This document shows positions 46,732 through 57,959 of a stretch of 64,000 bases of DNA, one piece after another (within the stretch, counting starts at the first letter, position 1; each line of letters opens with the position of its first letter). The notes below the pieces were generated by a model. That model saw only the letters and a list, made by a program, of their open reading frames with translations, did not search any database and had not been told where the DNA came from. The position numbers and the translations under genes were made by a program. Source of the DNA: Mustela lutreola (lineage: Eukaryota > Chordata > Mammalia > Carnivora > Mustelidae); contig NC_081308.1 in the NCBI RefSeq assembly GCF_030435805.1, positions 86,409,738-86,473,737 on the forward strand. The letters are read 5' to 3'.

Positions 46732-48818
46732 CTTTCCCATGTTGCTAAAGTCAGCCAGGCGACAGGGTTCCTACGTCTCCTGTGGGCCAGAATGTGTCCC
46801 AAGAAGAAACCTGGGGCAGAGGCCTGCTCACAAGCACCCACACTCACCTCCCTGCTAACACACACAGCACCTACCATCAGGCCCCCCGGTGAGCTGAGGG
46901 TCCCCCAGTCAGTTAAGAGGTTCCTGGGAGAAAGGTGTGCCTCGGGGGAGACTCACACCAGGGAGCCACAGAGGGGATGCTCAGCTGGGCTGGGTGCACG
47001 AGGGTCCCAGATGTGCCACACGCAGGCAGGCAGTGATCAATGGTGCTGGGTTAACCTGTTATCCACGGGGCGGGGCGGGGCGGGGGGAGAAGTAAAGTTT
47101 GGGTCACCCCTCCCAGCCTGCACAGACGTAAATTCCAAGTTGATCTGTGAGACAGCCCTTTCAGTGGAAGAGTGTGAAGGAATTCGGAAACCACACAGGA
47201 GACTCTGTCTGTAATCAGGGCATGAGGGAGGACATCCCAGGCCACACACAAAAACAAGAGGCAGTAAGGGGAAAGGAGCCTGGCCTCAGGGTGCCCCAGA
47301 GGCCATGAGCAGAGAGGAGGAGGGAAGTGACAGGGTGTGAGGTGAGGCCCGCAGCTTGTGTGGCACACGAGGGACTGGCTCATCCTCCGTGGGACTGCGC
47401 TGGACTGCAGTGAGGCACTCGTCTGCATCCTAGACCAGCTGCACTGGGGGCAGAAGGGAGCCTGGGGCCAGCCCTGGCCACAGTTGTCCAGCTGTCTGCT
47501 GAACGCTGCTGTGGCAGCTTAAAGATTGGCCTGGTGAGGGCTGTGACACTCTGTGGGGTGGGCACATCAAAGTGAGGGGCTGGTGGGGGGGAACTGCAGT
47601 GAGACTGGAGCTAGCTAGGGTCCCGGTGAGGAGGCAGAGTCTGAGACTGGCTGTATGGGCTGGGAAGCAGGAAGTCTGCAACTTCCTGTGTGTGCTCTTC
47701 ACAGGGGTAGGGGGGGCTGGGAGGTCAAATCCCAAGACCTGTAGGAGGGGTAGCAAGCCGGGGAGGGCACTGGGAGTCAGTGTGCAGCCAGTACGTGCAG
47801 GCACCTGATGTAGACGTCACTGGGAGATGCCTGAGAAGCAAGACCAGGCCTTTGGTGGAGCTGGAAGGCAGTCCGTGGGGATGGGCCCCCCAGATTTTCC
47901 CCAGAGGCAGGCCAGGCTGGGGTGGGCCCCATCACGGCAGGGTCCTTCCCCGACACAGTGTGCCAAGCTGTAGCTTTGATGCCCTTGACAACTGTTTACC
48001 ATGGAGAAGCCCGGAAAGAATCTGTTCCTCGTAGCAGGCAGGTGGGCAAGTTGGCAGGCAGGGGCAGGCAGGCATGGGGCTTGGTGGTCCCATGCCATTC
48101 CATTCGGCATTACGTGTTGGGGGTGTACCATGGTCTTCCTGCTGCTGACAGCCTCCAAATGTCTTCATCGGGCCCTGACTGGCAGGCATGCCCCCGAACC
48201 CCCTCCACTGCCCCTGGGGCTCCTGCCTGGCACAGCAACCATCCAAGGGATAAAGGGCAGACCAGGGGCCCGAGCTCCCAGGTGCAGGGGGAAGGCTTTG
48301 GGAAGGGCAGGGCCAGCAGATGCACAGGAGGCTCTTGCCTTGAGCCAGGACCACAACCTGGAGACCCTTGGAGGCCAACAGTCTTCTCTGTGACAGATAG
48401 TCGCTCAGGAGATGAGCAGACAGTCTCCAAGGCCCTCCCTGAGGTAGAAGTCAGCGATGGCCTGAAAGGGCCAAGGGCCTGCCTTGGAGATGGGGGACAA
48501 TTGCCTGTGGCAGCACTGGAATGGGGATTTGGCAGAGCGCAGAGTGGGGAGGCGCCTGTTAATTTGGGAGTCCGAGCCGGGAGGAAGAAGACCTGCCTCT
48601 GTGTTGAGATTCAAGAGGCTGAGCACAAACAGGTGTGTTGCTGAAGACAGCATTGGCCCAGCAGGCTCCGCTTGGAGTGTCCAGGGCACTCCTACTTGGG
48701 AAACATTGCCCAGTCCACCCGAGGCTGGCTTGGGAGAAAGGGCTGGTCGCATTAGCAACTCTTAGGAAACAGGACAGCCAGCAGAGGAAGCCTGGAGGGG
48801 TGGCAAGCTGTGTGTGTC

Positions 48819-48884
<66 letters not shown>

Positions 48885-50213
48885 CCCTGACGGGGTGTGT
48901 TGTCACAGCAACCACAAGTCACGTTCTGGCCATCCAAGGTGCCAGTGCCTGGGGAGAGGTGGTGTCCCCGTTGTAGGTTGGAAGATTCCCCAGAGATGGT
49001 CCTGGGACCTGGCAGGTCCCCATACCTTGTAGTCAGCCCAGAGACGGTAGGGAGTTGGGCGGGTCGGTTAAAAGCTGAGGGGTTGTAATCCACCTGCCAG
49101 CCAAACTCCAGGAGAAGGGAGGAACTGATACAACTATATGGTCTTTGTGGAGGAGAGCATCAGAAGGCAGAGCAGGCACAGAGTGCTGATGCCCAGGGCA
49201 CAGTGGCCCAGAGCTGCATCCCAGAGAGACCATCAGGCACAGAGGCAGCGCTGCCCAAGGGATGTTTCTTGTTGCCTGTGTTGTGGGCCAGGGCTCAGGG
49301 AAAGAGGACCACTGCTTGACACGTCAAAGACACTCAGGGAAGCTGGCTTTGATGATGCAGGGGCCAGGGTTGCTGGGAGAGGTCTGGCAGTGTTGGGAGG
49401 GGTGGCAGCAGGAGGCGTCCAGATCCACAGAATGGGTCCATGCACAGGGCTAGGTTCCTCCTTTCCTGCAAGGGGTGCCAGGAGCTTGGGTGGGGGTGAC
49501 GGAGATGTGTCTCCCAGTGGACCGGCCATAGCCCTGCCAGGCCCCCTCAGCGTCTGCCCTACTACCCTGATCGTGAGTTCATGGAGGGCTCCACTGGCTC
49601 CTTTTGGATGGAAGTCACCAAAGGGACAGAGGAGAGGGCAGAAAAGAGGTTCCCTCGAAGGAAGAGGGGGCCGACCCTTCTCCCTCTGCCAGGAATTTGG
49701 ACTTGGGCTCCCAAGGAAGGGAGTGGGCCTGGAAGTAGGTTTAACAGCTGCTTTGCAGGGGAGGGAGAAGGATGCCAAGTGGGCACGCAGCGAGCGGCAA
49801 CCATCGCTGCCAGTCTTGTGCGTTAAATGCAGGGGGGTGGGTTGCCAACTGGTCCCCAAGGGTGTGTAGACAGACCCCAAGGATACTGACCCTCTGCCCA
49901 GGCTGGCAGTCAAGGAGAGACACCTTCATGGAGGGATTTCTCTGCTCCAGGTGCCAGGCACAATGCCGCCGGCTTCACAAGTGTTGTACCCTGCAACCTC
50001 CACGAACCCCATCTCTGCTCCCTGGCTTCCGCCCCTGGCCCCCAGACCCTTCTCCTGAGCACTCCAGCCCACCTCTACCCCTGCCCCCTATGAGCACCTG
50101 GTAAGAGTGCCCCTGCCAGGGAGCGAAGGCCCAGGTGGTTCGCCTTGGTCACCTACTTTTGTCTTCCTCTGCGTGTAGACTGTCAACTCAAGGACAAGTT
50201 CCACGTCCCGTTT
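46732..50213. other. Right arm beyond ARMCX6: GC-rich, no recognised gene
   Basis: Mirror of 30672-34165. The longest open stretches here are 243 codons (49138-49869 +), 240 codons (47922-48644 +) and 226 codons (49233-49913 -). They are the same translations as in the left arm except for single residues. No start context, domain or splice structure supports them as genes. Confidence 0.55.
48809..48880. repeat. Composite (TG)n(AG)n microsatellite, right arm
   Basis: Mirror of the left-arm microsatellite. The AG part is about 29 bp against about 27 bp on the left. Confidence 0.95.
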
Positions 50214-50233
50214 TTGCCAATCAAAGCACACAC

Positions 50234-50239
50234 TTTATT
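50234..50239 (-). terminator. ARMCX6: ARMCX6 poly(A) signal
   Basis: AATAAA on the minus strand in the context 'gtcaataaagtgtgtgc', close to the ARMCX1 and ARMCX3 signals. Mirror copy at 30645-30650. Confidence 0.8.
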
Positions 50240-50812
50240 GACGATGCGTACAGATGTAGGCTTGGGTGGAGGAAGTCAAGTCGGTAGAGCACAGAGGAGG
50301 GGAGTGTCCTTTGTGGATGACTAGGTTCACCATCCATCAGCTCGCAGCGAAGAAGGAGTCAGTGGGAAAGAAGTCAACCTAAGAGGCAACAGATGCGTTT
50401 GCAGCTCCAGCCCCGACACGTGCCCGGTCTCCTCAAAACAGTCCGGCTGACACAGGGAGACCACCAGAGGCAAGACCTCCCCGGCCATGCTCTCATAGGA
50501 TGTTCTGTAGGCACAGCTGGCTGCTGAAAAGATCCCTTTACCGCAGGAGGAAGGCCGCAAGGGAGTAACTAACAATGCACTTTGCCTGCAGACTGCAAAA
50601 CCAAGAAGTTACTCAGAGCTCCGGGGGGACCCCTGCCTGGCCCAGAAGAGTGTGGTCCTCAGTGGAGCAAGTGTAACTTTCACCCCGTGATGTGGTGGCT
50701 AAGGCCGGGTCTTCAACAGCACCCACTGTAGATTCTTTGAATGAGAACACAGGTGGGTGTTCTCCAGCAGGGTTTTGGGTGGATTCGGTTCCATTCCGCT
50801 CCAGATGGCCCT

Positions 50813-51199
50813 CTACGAGGCCAGGGTGTCAGGGAGAACCTGTGTGTTTCCGTTCCTGATCAAGAGGGACATGGATGAGAGCAGCGTTTGGGCACCCAGC
50901 GAGTCCCCTGCCAAGACCGGCTTTCCAGACAAACCCATGGACAGTTTCAAAGCCTGAACCTCAGCACATCCCCTCCCCTCCCCTCTGATATCAAAGGGAA
51001 CTTCAAGTCTGAATCGGACTTGGCAAGCATGTTATTAATAACTGTCATGCTTATTAACAAATCTAATCCGGCCTGCTGCAGAAATGAGTTGCAGCAACAT
51101 GACACAGTCTCCCGACACACTTCACTGATGGACATCTTAATCTGGCCCTGGTTTTCAACTCCTGCATTCAAGTTATCCAGAGTACAGAAAGCCTTCTCC
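50813..51199 (-). pseudogene. ARMCX6: ARMCX6 C-terminal remnant (out of frame)
   Basis: The rest of the ARMCX6 coding region, displaced from the starting frame. It carries LSRVQKAFS-opposite-strand text whose minus-strand reading is EKAFCTLDNLNAGVENQGQ and FLQQAGLDLLISMTVINN. A 5-bp expansion in the G-rich tract (near 50975-50990) shifts the frame again, so the last block (similar to KPVLAG and MSLLIRNGN) is back in the original phase. Aligned stop at 50815-50813. Because of the first shift none of this is reachable from the ARMCX6 start. Confidence 0.75.
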
Positions 51200-51721
51200 C
51201 TAATAGGGTCGGGAGTGGGGATCGTGTTTCCAACAATGGAGAGGCTGGCCAAATGACTGACTATTGATATCATGGCTAAATGGAAAACCAGCATCCTTGG
51301 GCTGAGCAAACCACATTTTTCCCTGAATGAAAGGACACTTAGAGAGGTCAAGTACACACCTGAAATTTCTAAAGCTTTGAGTGCTCCAAGTATTTTTATG
51401 TTCATAGGGGAATGGGCGCTGTTTTACTGGGTGTGTTCGGTTGGCCTTGCCCCCACCTGAGGGCCTGTCCTCGGTGCCACCAGGGGCCCCCGGTTCGGTC
51501 CAATCCCCATTCTCACTCCAGGGCCGAGCCATAGTTGTGAAATCAAACCAAAGCTCAGGTTCCTCCTCATCCAGCTCCTGGTCATCATCCCATTCCTCTT
51601 CCTCCTCCTCCAACTTGGCACTGTCATCTCTTCCTATGGTTAGTTTGTAAACACAGTAGCAGGCACCAGCCCCAATCATCAGTCCTGCTGCCATCCAACC
51701 CACTTCCCGAGCCCTGCCCAT
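51200..51721 (-). CDS. ARMCX6: ARMCX6, readable N-terminal frame (truncated by frameshift)
   Basis: Starts at ATG 51721-51719 with MGRAREVGWMAAGLMIGAGA, clearly ARMCX6. It has a mitochondrial-type N-terminal anchor (about residues 7-26), then an acidic stretch (EEEEEEWDDDQELDEEEPE) and the conserved GGTEDRPSGGGKANR and HPVKQRPFPYEHKNTWS blocks. Human ARMCX6 is about 300 aa. Here a 4-bp tandem duplication ('tgactgac' at 51254-51261) shifts the frame after DINS, and translation ends at 173 codons with an unrelated tail. The opening up to that point is intact. An in-frame extension further upstream exists only with a non-ATG start and is not used here. A shortened anchor-bearing protein could be made, or the gene may be dying. 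Confidence 0.85.
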   Translation of the reverse strand: MGRAREVGWMAAGLMIGAGACYCVYKLTIGRDDSAKLEEEEEEWDDDQELDEEEPELWFDFTTMARPWSENGDWTEPGAPGGTEDRPSGGGKANRTHPVKQRPFPYEHKNTWSTQSFRNFRCVLDLSKCPFIQGKMWFAQPKDAGFPFSHDINSQSFGQPLHCWKHDPHSRPY

Positions 51722-51857
51722 GCTCAAGTCCGTGCCAGGCTTTGGACAGGACAGGAGAGGGCCTTGTTCCACCTGATTCAGGAGGATTCTGAGGGCCAGG
51801 GTGAGTAATGGTGGAGCAGCAGTCCTCTTCAGCCTCTCCTGGGCTCCTGTAGCTCTC

Positions 51858-53035
51858 CTGTGATGAATCTATGGGTGCAAAATGGCATTAAGGAGTTGTG
51901 TTGTGTCTGAGTTTGTGTCTCACTATACAAACAGAGTGGAATTTGAGTTCTGGTTGAGAGAGGTTGATTATTAGGAAACTAGTTCTTTGTTCCTTTTTGT
52001 CATCCTCTATCTACCCCCACGACCCACCATTTCTCTTCCAGGCCCTACAGAAAAGGGCAGGGTTTGAGGCTGTGCTATGATTGCCAGGAGGGTGACATGG
52101 AGAGGCAAAGGCTCAGGTAGTTTCCTCCACCGCCACCCCTCCCCCAAAGACTCACAGGTAGGTTTCTCCCACCAACCTCTACCAAAGTCAGGTAAATTTC
52201 TTCTTCCCTTGTCTTCTGTTGTCAGCACTCCTTCCGCGGAGACTGATGGACAGTCTGGCAGAAGGTCGGAAAGACAAGATAGCTGGCTTTGGAGAACTGA
52301 AAGTGTGGTGGCTGGGTCAGCACTGAGAACGCGGTTCCTAATACCCGCTTTTCTGCATTTTCAGCCTTTGACTTTAAAATATTTCTCACACCTCCCCGAC
52401 TTTCTAAACGCCGGTTCCTCCGCGCCCTTCCGCGCCCTCCCCCGCCCCCTTATCGTCCGCCATTTCCCCAGCAAAGGCCGCCACACCCCTTTCCCTGCAC
52501 TGAAATGGGAGGGGGTGTGGAGAAAGATGGGGCCGGGAGAGGGCGACTCGGACCCGGCCCGCCCAGATCCCAGCCCTTTCCTTCTCCACCACCCCCAACG
52601 CCACCCCCAGCCAGGGTCCAGGTCTCATCCCACCTTCACACGGACCTGCACGGTCCCAAGGCAGTTTGCTCCTTCCCTTGGCACGACGTTTGAGGCGACC
52701 TATGGGCCAACAGACCTACAAACCTGCAAACAGGCAGGAAACCGAGGGGACGGAGTACTTGGTGGACGGAGCAGGACTCGGGACACGAGTACCGCGATTG
52801 TTGCACCTTTCTTCGGAGTCTCTGTCTACCGCCATTCACTCCCCTCAACCCCTCACCCCCGAAGTCCGCCGGTTCTCTCTACTAAATGGGCACAAGGGTG
52901 GGGTGGGGGGGCGACAGTATTTAGAAAGTAGGCGGGAAGGGGACCCAGCCCAGTTGAGCCCGAACCTGGATCCGGGACGCCCTTGGCCCTCTCCTCTCCC
53001 CACCCGCCTCTAAGCAGGAGCCCAGGCTCGTACCG
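51858..53035 (-). other. ARMCX6: ARMCX6 5' intronic region with a noncoding exon candidate
   Basis: GC-rich, CpG-containing DNA. The ORF of 284 codons on the plus strand (52077-52931) is antisense to this region, low in complexity and unlike any known protein, so I treat it as chance. Candidate exon at 52215-52177. Confidence 0.55.
52177..52215 (-). other. ARMCX6: ARMCX6 noncoding exon candidate
   Basis: 39 bp between acceptor 'gctgacaacag' and donor gttggt. Its body 'gggaagaagaaatttacctg' and end 'ggtagag' match the repeated noncoding exon unit of ARMCX3 (59161-59207). Confidence 0.5.
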
Positions 53036-53235
53036 ACCTCGCGGTCCGGGGCTAGTTTCCTTCTTCCTTCACACGCCTGCAGAGTAATAGGGGGCTGGTA
53101 CCCAGACGGAGGCGACTAGCAGGACTTCGGTTCTAGGCTGCTCTTGGTCACGTGACAGCTACGTCACCAGTGAGCTCTGGCCCCCAATTTCCACTCCCAC
53201 AAGCAGTGCGGCAGGCGCCAGCCGGCCCCGTACCT
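53036..53235 (-). promoter_or_regulatory. ARMCX6: ARMCX6 core promoter and noncoding exon 1
   Basis: Read on the minus strand it shows 'gccgcactgcttgtggga', the CRE half-site tgacgt (53166-53161), then the palindromic E-box cacgtg (53154-53149) with 12-bp spacing, and 'gggtaccagcccc'. The alignment puts the end of exon 1 at 53038, before donor GT at 53037-53036 ('gcgaggtcggt'). The second CRE present in ARMCX1 and ARMCX3 is absent ('cagcct' at its place). Confidence 0.75.
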
Positions 53236-56200
53236 CCCACCTTCGCACTGGGCCCTGTCACTCCTTTCCTCTATAACAATACTATTGAGCCAGAAGTGGC
53301 CTCGGCTCTCTCTGGCCTTTGAATTTGCCTTTCTCTAAGTATACGAAGGGGCCGCATCTTTTCGTGGGTCTGCCATTACTTCTTCTGGGGGGAAATTTCT
53401 TCTCATTTCCTTGGCTCTGAAACGCCTGCCCCCCGCCCGTTCCTTAATTTCTACCCCTTTGCACATCCAGTCTCTGTACCAAAATGGGCGAGGGGGTGGC
53501 ATAAAAGGAAGCTCAAGTAGCAGTGAGGTTTTTATTAATATTTTTCATACATTTATGTTCTATTTTATCCTTCCTTTTTTATTGACTCAAACTAGCCTAT
53601 TTTGTAACCAGAAAATACAATAAATCTGTTTCACTTGGAGAAAAAAGAATTCAAGTTATGTACGTGTGTGTGTAATAAACAAGATTTTCCAGTTAATAGA
53701 GAGGCCTCATTGATTTGGTTAAATTAATTTGTACCCTGTTGAAAATGTTTTCTACTGACTGCACAGGAAATAGCAGCTTTCAAACAGCATATTAAAATTT
53801 AAATGCATACCTTACAAACAGAACCAGTGTGCTTTCAGATGATTTATGAATTGGTGGAATCTATAGTGAGGTGGTCAGTATTTTAATTGTGGCAATTTTT
53901 GTTAAGTGAATCACTATGCCTTTCTTATTCTTGTAGTATTAAGTGTCAGATGGCTGAGAACTTCATAGAAGATCGCTGGATGACTTTCACTCTGGCTTCA
54001 AAGGGCCAACTTTATGCAGACCCTAAATTCAGATGAATCTTACCGTTCAGGTGAACTTCAGAAATTAGCAACCTTGCAGGTTAGCCTTTCATTCAGAAGT
54101 TTTTATTTAAAATCTATGCTGAAGTTTCATGGTGTAACTCGTAAACAATCCATAAATTAGAGTTATCCCTGTTCTTAACACCCCTGAGGAAAATGAGACT
54201 CAACAGACATAATTTTCATTTAATCATGACACTGGTGAGATAGCTCCGGAATCTGTTGTTCAGGTACTGTATGTCTGTCACCCTAACAGCCACTAGTGCT
54301 CAGCGTCTTCCAGTGAAGACAGTGCTGAGAGTCTGTGGGTGACTGTGAATCACTTCGACACCCCTGAAATCTGTGCCATTTTTCCCTCACGAAAAGCATA
54401 GTTGACAGGATGCCAAGCAGTCACCACTGGCTGAGAGAGGCATTTTCACTCCCTGCCTTCTGATACAAGTTCACGGCACCACCCATACAAGCCCCTCAGA
54501 ATAATCCCAGAACTCAGGGACAAAGTATGCAGAAGTTAGTCCCCAGACATTCAGCTGTCCCTGCTAGGGAGTCATACTCTAAATATAGACCCTTTAGGCA
54601 GCCTCTTTCTTTGAATGCTGAAATCTGACACCCCAGCAGGAAGCTCTCCCTGTGAGGGGCCCCTGTGTGGGGGAGGCCCTTTCAAGAGGTAAGCCAGGGA
54701 GCCCAGAGTGCCTTGCTGGTGAATAGTCAGAAGTCAAGAACACATCACAACTTTCTGTTCTTCCTCAAAACTTTTATAATCCAAACTCCTTCACCAGTAT
54801 CACACCCTTTTCTCTAAAAAACAACTTACCGCTGTTGTCCTGCATCATCTCCCTCCACTGTTCTTTTTGTCTCCCTTTACTTTCTTCTCCTAGACAAGCG
54901 AATTGCTTTACTGACAAATCTAACTGTCCATCATTCAATTTTTAGTTGCTAGGTAATTATATAAGTGACTTTTGTTTGTTTTGAATGTATACGTTAGAAA
55001 GAATTAAGGAGTATATAAAGCTTAACAAAGCTTTAAGGACAAAAGTGCCACTCTTCCCTCTCCTTACAAGTAAAAAATATCTCCCTCCCCCACTTTGGTA
55101 TGTTTTCCGGTTATTCCAATCCAACGTGTAACTCCCGGCCATCATTTTCCCAGTCTGTCAGATTTTTCCCTGCCAGACCTTTCCCGTTTGAATCCCCTCC
55201 CTCTCTAAAACATCCTATACTCCATGGGAATGATAAGCCTGTCAATTTACCTCACTTCTTTGTCATTTAGATCTACAATTTCTAACAGGGAACCTAAAAA
55301 CTGCCATTTAAAATCTACTTTGCTCTCCATTATACACCCATCAACAACTACTTAAGGGCATGCTATTTGCCTGACAAACCGTTTCAAAAGCAAAAAAGGA
55401 AAATCCTTAAGCAGTTCCTCAGACAAGCCTGTTAAAAGCTTCTAAGCCTGCAGAAGGCTATGTGAAGCCACTGCTGAAAGGAACCTTTTGGCTCACATTG
55501 GTATGTAGTCCCAGGTGATATCTGAGAGAGTGCCCCCAAATAAAAAAGGATAGGCAGATGCTAACGCTGATGGGATTTAGAAAGTGAGAAAAAATAGAGA
55601 AGATTTTTATTTTAAAAAGTAATATTACTCTTTGTATCATGTTATTTGTTTTTGTGTTTTGTATTAGTTAATTTTGTTTGGTTGCAAGCAACAGAAACCA
55701 AACCTGATTTAACTGAAACGATGAGGGAGTGTTGCAGACCAGGGGCAGCTCTGAGGAGGATAGGCAGGAGGAATTCACAGAAAGTCTCTTCAGGATGTCA
55801 TCCTTCCTCTGTTTTTTAAAAAATCTGTATTGAAGATTTAAATTTTAGTAAGAGAGTATGGAGTTGGTCTCCTTTGGGCACAGTACCCACCCTTTTGCTG
55901 GGGGGAAAACGGGGGATGTAAAACATTAAATGCACTTCCTTTCTTTTCCCAGAGAGAAAGGTAAACTGTTTCAGAGGGTTGCTTTGCTAGAGCCTTTTAA
56001 GGACTTTGGATGTTAACCCGTTGTCCAGCTATGAAACGAGATGCTGGGGGCCTGTGTGCCACAAAATGTCTTGGTTGTGATTTTTCACATTCACTAAACA
56101 TCAGAGAGGTACAGTTCAGAAATGGTGATGCACAGGATTGTATTCTAAGTCAAACTGACCTGGCTTTCCTGACAGGATTCCACAGGGTTGTATTTATAGT

Positions 56201-57950
56201 TTAGTGTCTTGCCCTGGTTGTTGCATGATCAAGCCCTGACTTGATCTGAAAGCGAGGTCTCTGTCAAGACTCCCATTCACAGAGACTTACATGTAAATCT
56301 AGATCTGAACACCGGAACCCACGCATCTCTGCATTCCCTCTCTTTAAGTGGGCCAAAAGGGAAGCTAAGGACCAGTAAGAGTGACAACTGAATAATTTAC
56401 CCTGAAAAATACAACTGTCAGAGGGTACTGGATATTTCTGTCCATTTTTACAGTCCATTCTTTCTGTAAGCAAGCTACTACTTAAGAAGCAAGCAACCTC
56501 AGAAGTTGCTTGGTGAACCTGCAATCAGAGCAAGGGCACTGGTTCACCTTAAGAAGTGGCTTTCTATTAAGGGAGTCCGAAGGACCCTCACACATTATAG
56601 GGATGGCTCTGCCAAGGAAAGCTGAATGTTCATTCATCTTAGCCAGGCCTCCCTCTCCCCAGACGAAACTTGGGCGGGAGCTACCATCACTTTCCTCTGA
56701 GTCTTCTTTTCATACATTCCCATGCTTGAATAAGCCCCATGCTGCACATGATCTTTCTCTGAACCCAGAATCACATAGCTGATGTGGTTTTCTGTTTGCT
56801 AAATTTCAGTCAGATCCTTGTACTGCCTCCTAGAAGTTACACAGAACTTCTCTGGAGTTCTGCCTATTCCCAAACTCTCCAGTCTCTTGATTTACTCCCG
56901 TATTATCTGTAGATTGTAAAAGTTATACTCAGATAATTACCTTATATCTGAAGTATTAAGGACAATCTCACTGTAGATCCCAATGTTCTGACATTACTTT
57001 TATTACTTTTCCCAATATAAAAAAAGGTTCAATCATTGCTGACTGGTGAATCACTGAGCTCACCAAAGCAGTCAGTGAAATGGTTCCACACTAATTACTA
57101 GAGGCCAGAGGCCAAGTTCAGCCAATTTTATCTTGGTCTCAATGTTCCCCTAATACTTTTATTTAGAGGTGATATTCTCTATCTGTATCCAAGTATATTT
57201 CATAATGTTCTTTTATGCTACTTACTTTGTCAGTGTGCATGCCTTTTTGGACAGATATCCACCAGGTAGTTGTGACTCCTGCTCAACCTTCTCTGTATTA
57301 CTGCCTTCTGAGGGCTCCACGACTCTTCCTTGCTAAGCCATGCCAGTGAAAGTCTGTCACGCTCCTGTTTAGAACACTGGCCTAAGTCAGAAGATTTATG
57401 CAATCTTAGACACTCTAATGAGCTCATTCAGGGTTGTGTTATGTGCTAGGCCTCAAGACATTAAGATTGTTTGGAGTGAGGTGTGTAACACTCCCCCTGA
57501 GTGAGAAAATGTAGGGCTTTTGGAGGCCATCACCCAACATCACTCTTCCAACTCCCACTCTTTTTTTCCCCCCTCAAATGAGAGTAGCTTTATAGTAATT
57601 TTTCTTCTCACAAAAGAATTCAGGCTGGGGGCAGGAGAGGGCAGGACAGAAAGAACAAAATAAGTATTAAGAAAGTTAAAAAAACACACACACACTCTCA
57701 CTCCAGGTCTCCTTTTCTAATGGTTTTTCATTTCAGATCTGGGACTAGATTTCAGAGGAAATGGTAGACATTAATAGCTGGGAGGAGGGGAGGTTGAAGG
57801 AGAGGTTGTTGTCCCAGGAGCTTAGGGAAGGAAGAGGCAATTTTTCAAAAAGTACAAGTGGCCAGGAGCCCCAGGGGAAGATGCTGTCCCTTCCTGGTAA
57901 GCCGAGGAAGGCAAACACAACTACTACGGGGAGATGGGATTAGCAAAGAA
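53236..57950. other. Repeat-poor intergenic region between ARMCX6 and ARMCX3
   Basis: About 4.7 kb separates the divergent ARMCX6 and ARMCX3 promoters. No intact gene, SINE or clear LINE was recognised. About 55660-55790 ('gttgcaagcaacagaaacc') resembles an old unassigned interspersed repeat. Short ORFs look random. It is a plausible place for shared regulatory elements, but nothing specific is shown. Confidence 0.5.
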
Positions 57951-57959
57951 AAGAGTAAC

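Larger units (their letters stand above)
46676..51360 (-). repeat. Palindrome right arm (about 4.69 kb)
   Basis: Inverted copy of 29524-34187. It is about 20 bp longer because of a short segment near 46708-46731 that the left arm lacks. It contains the 3' part of ARMCX6. No SINE or LINE is inside it. Confidence 0.97.
50214..51857 (-). other. ARMCX6: ARMCX6 terminal exon
   Basis: Acceptor AG at 51859-51858 in minus orientation ('attcatcacag'), followed by 5' UTR containing 'gctgaagagga'. ARMCX1 and ARMCX3 have similar text at this point ('gctgaagac'). The exon spans the coding region and the 3' UTR to the AATAAA at 50239-50234. The palindrome boundary at 51360 cuts through it: the 5' part is unique and the 3' part duplicated. 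Confidence 0.65.

Noticed and set aside
52077-52931. 284-codon open frame on the plus strand
   Set aside because: It lies antisense over the ARMCX6 5' exons and promoter. It is proline/serine/arginine-rich, low in complexity and has no recognisable domain. GC-rich DNA with few stops explains it.
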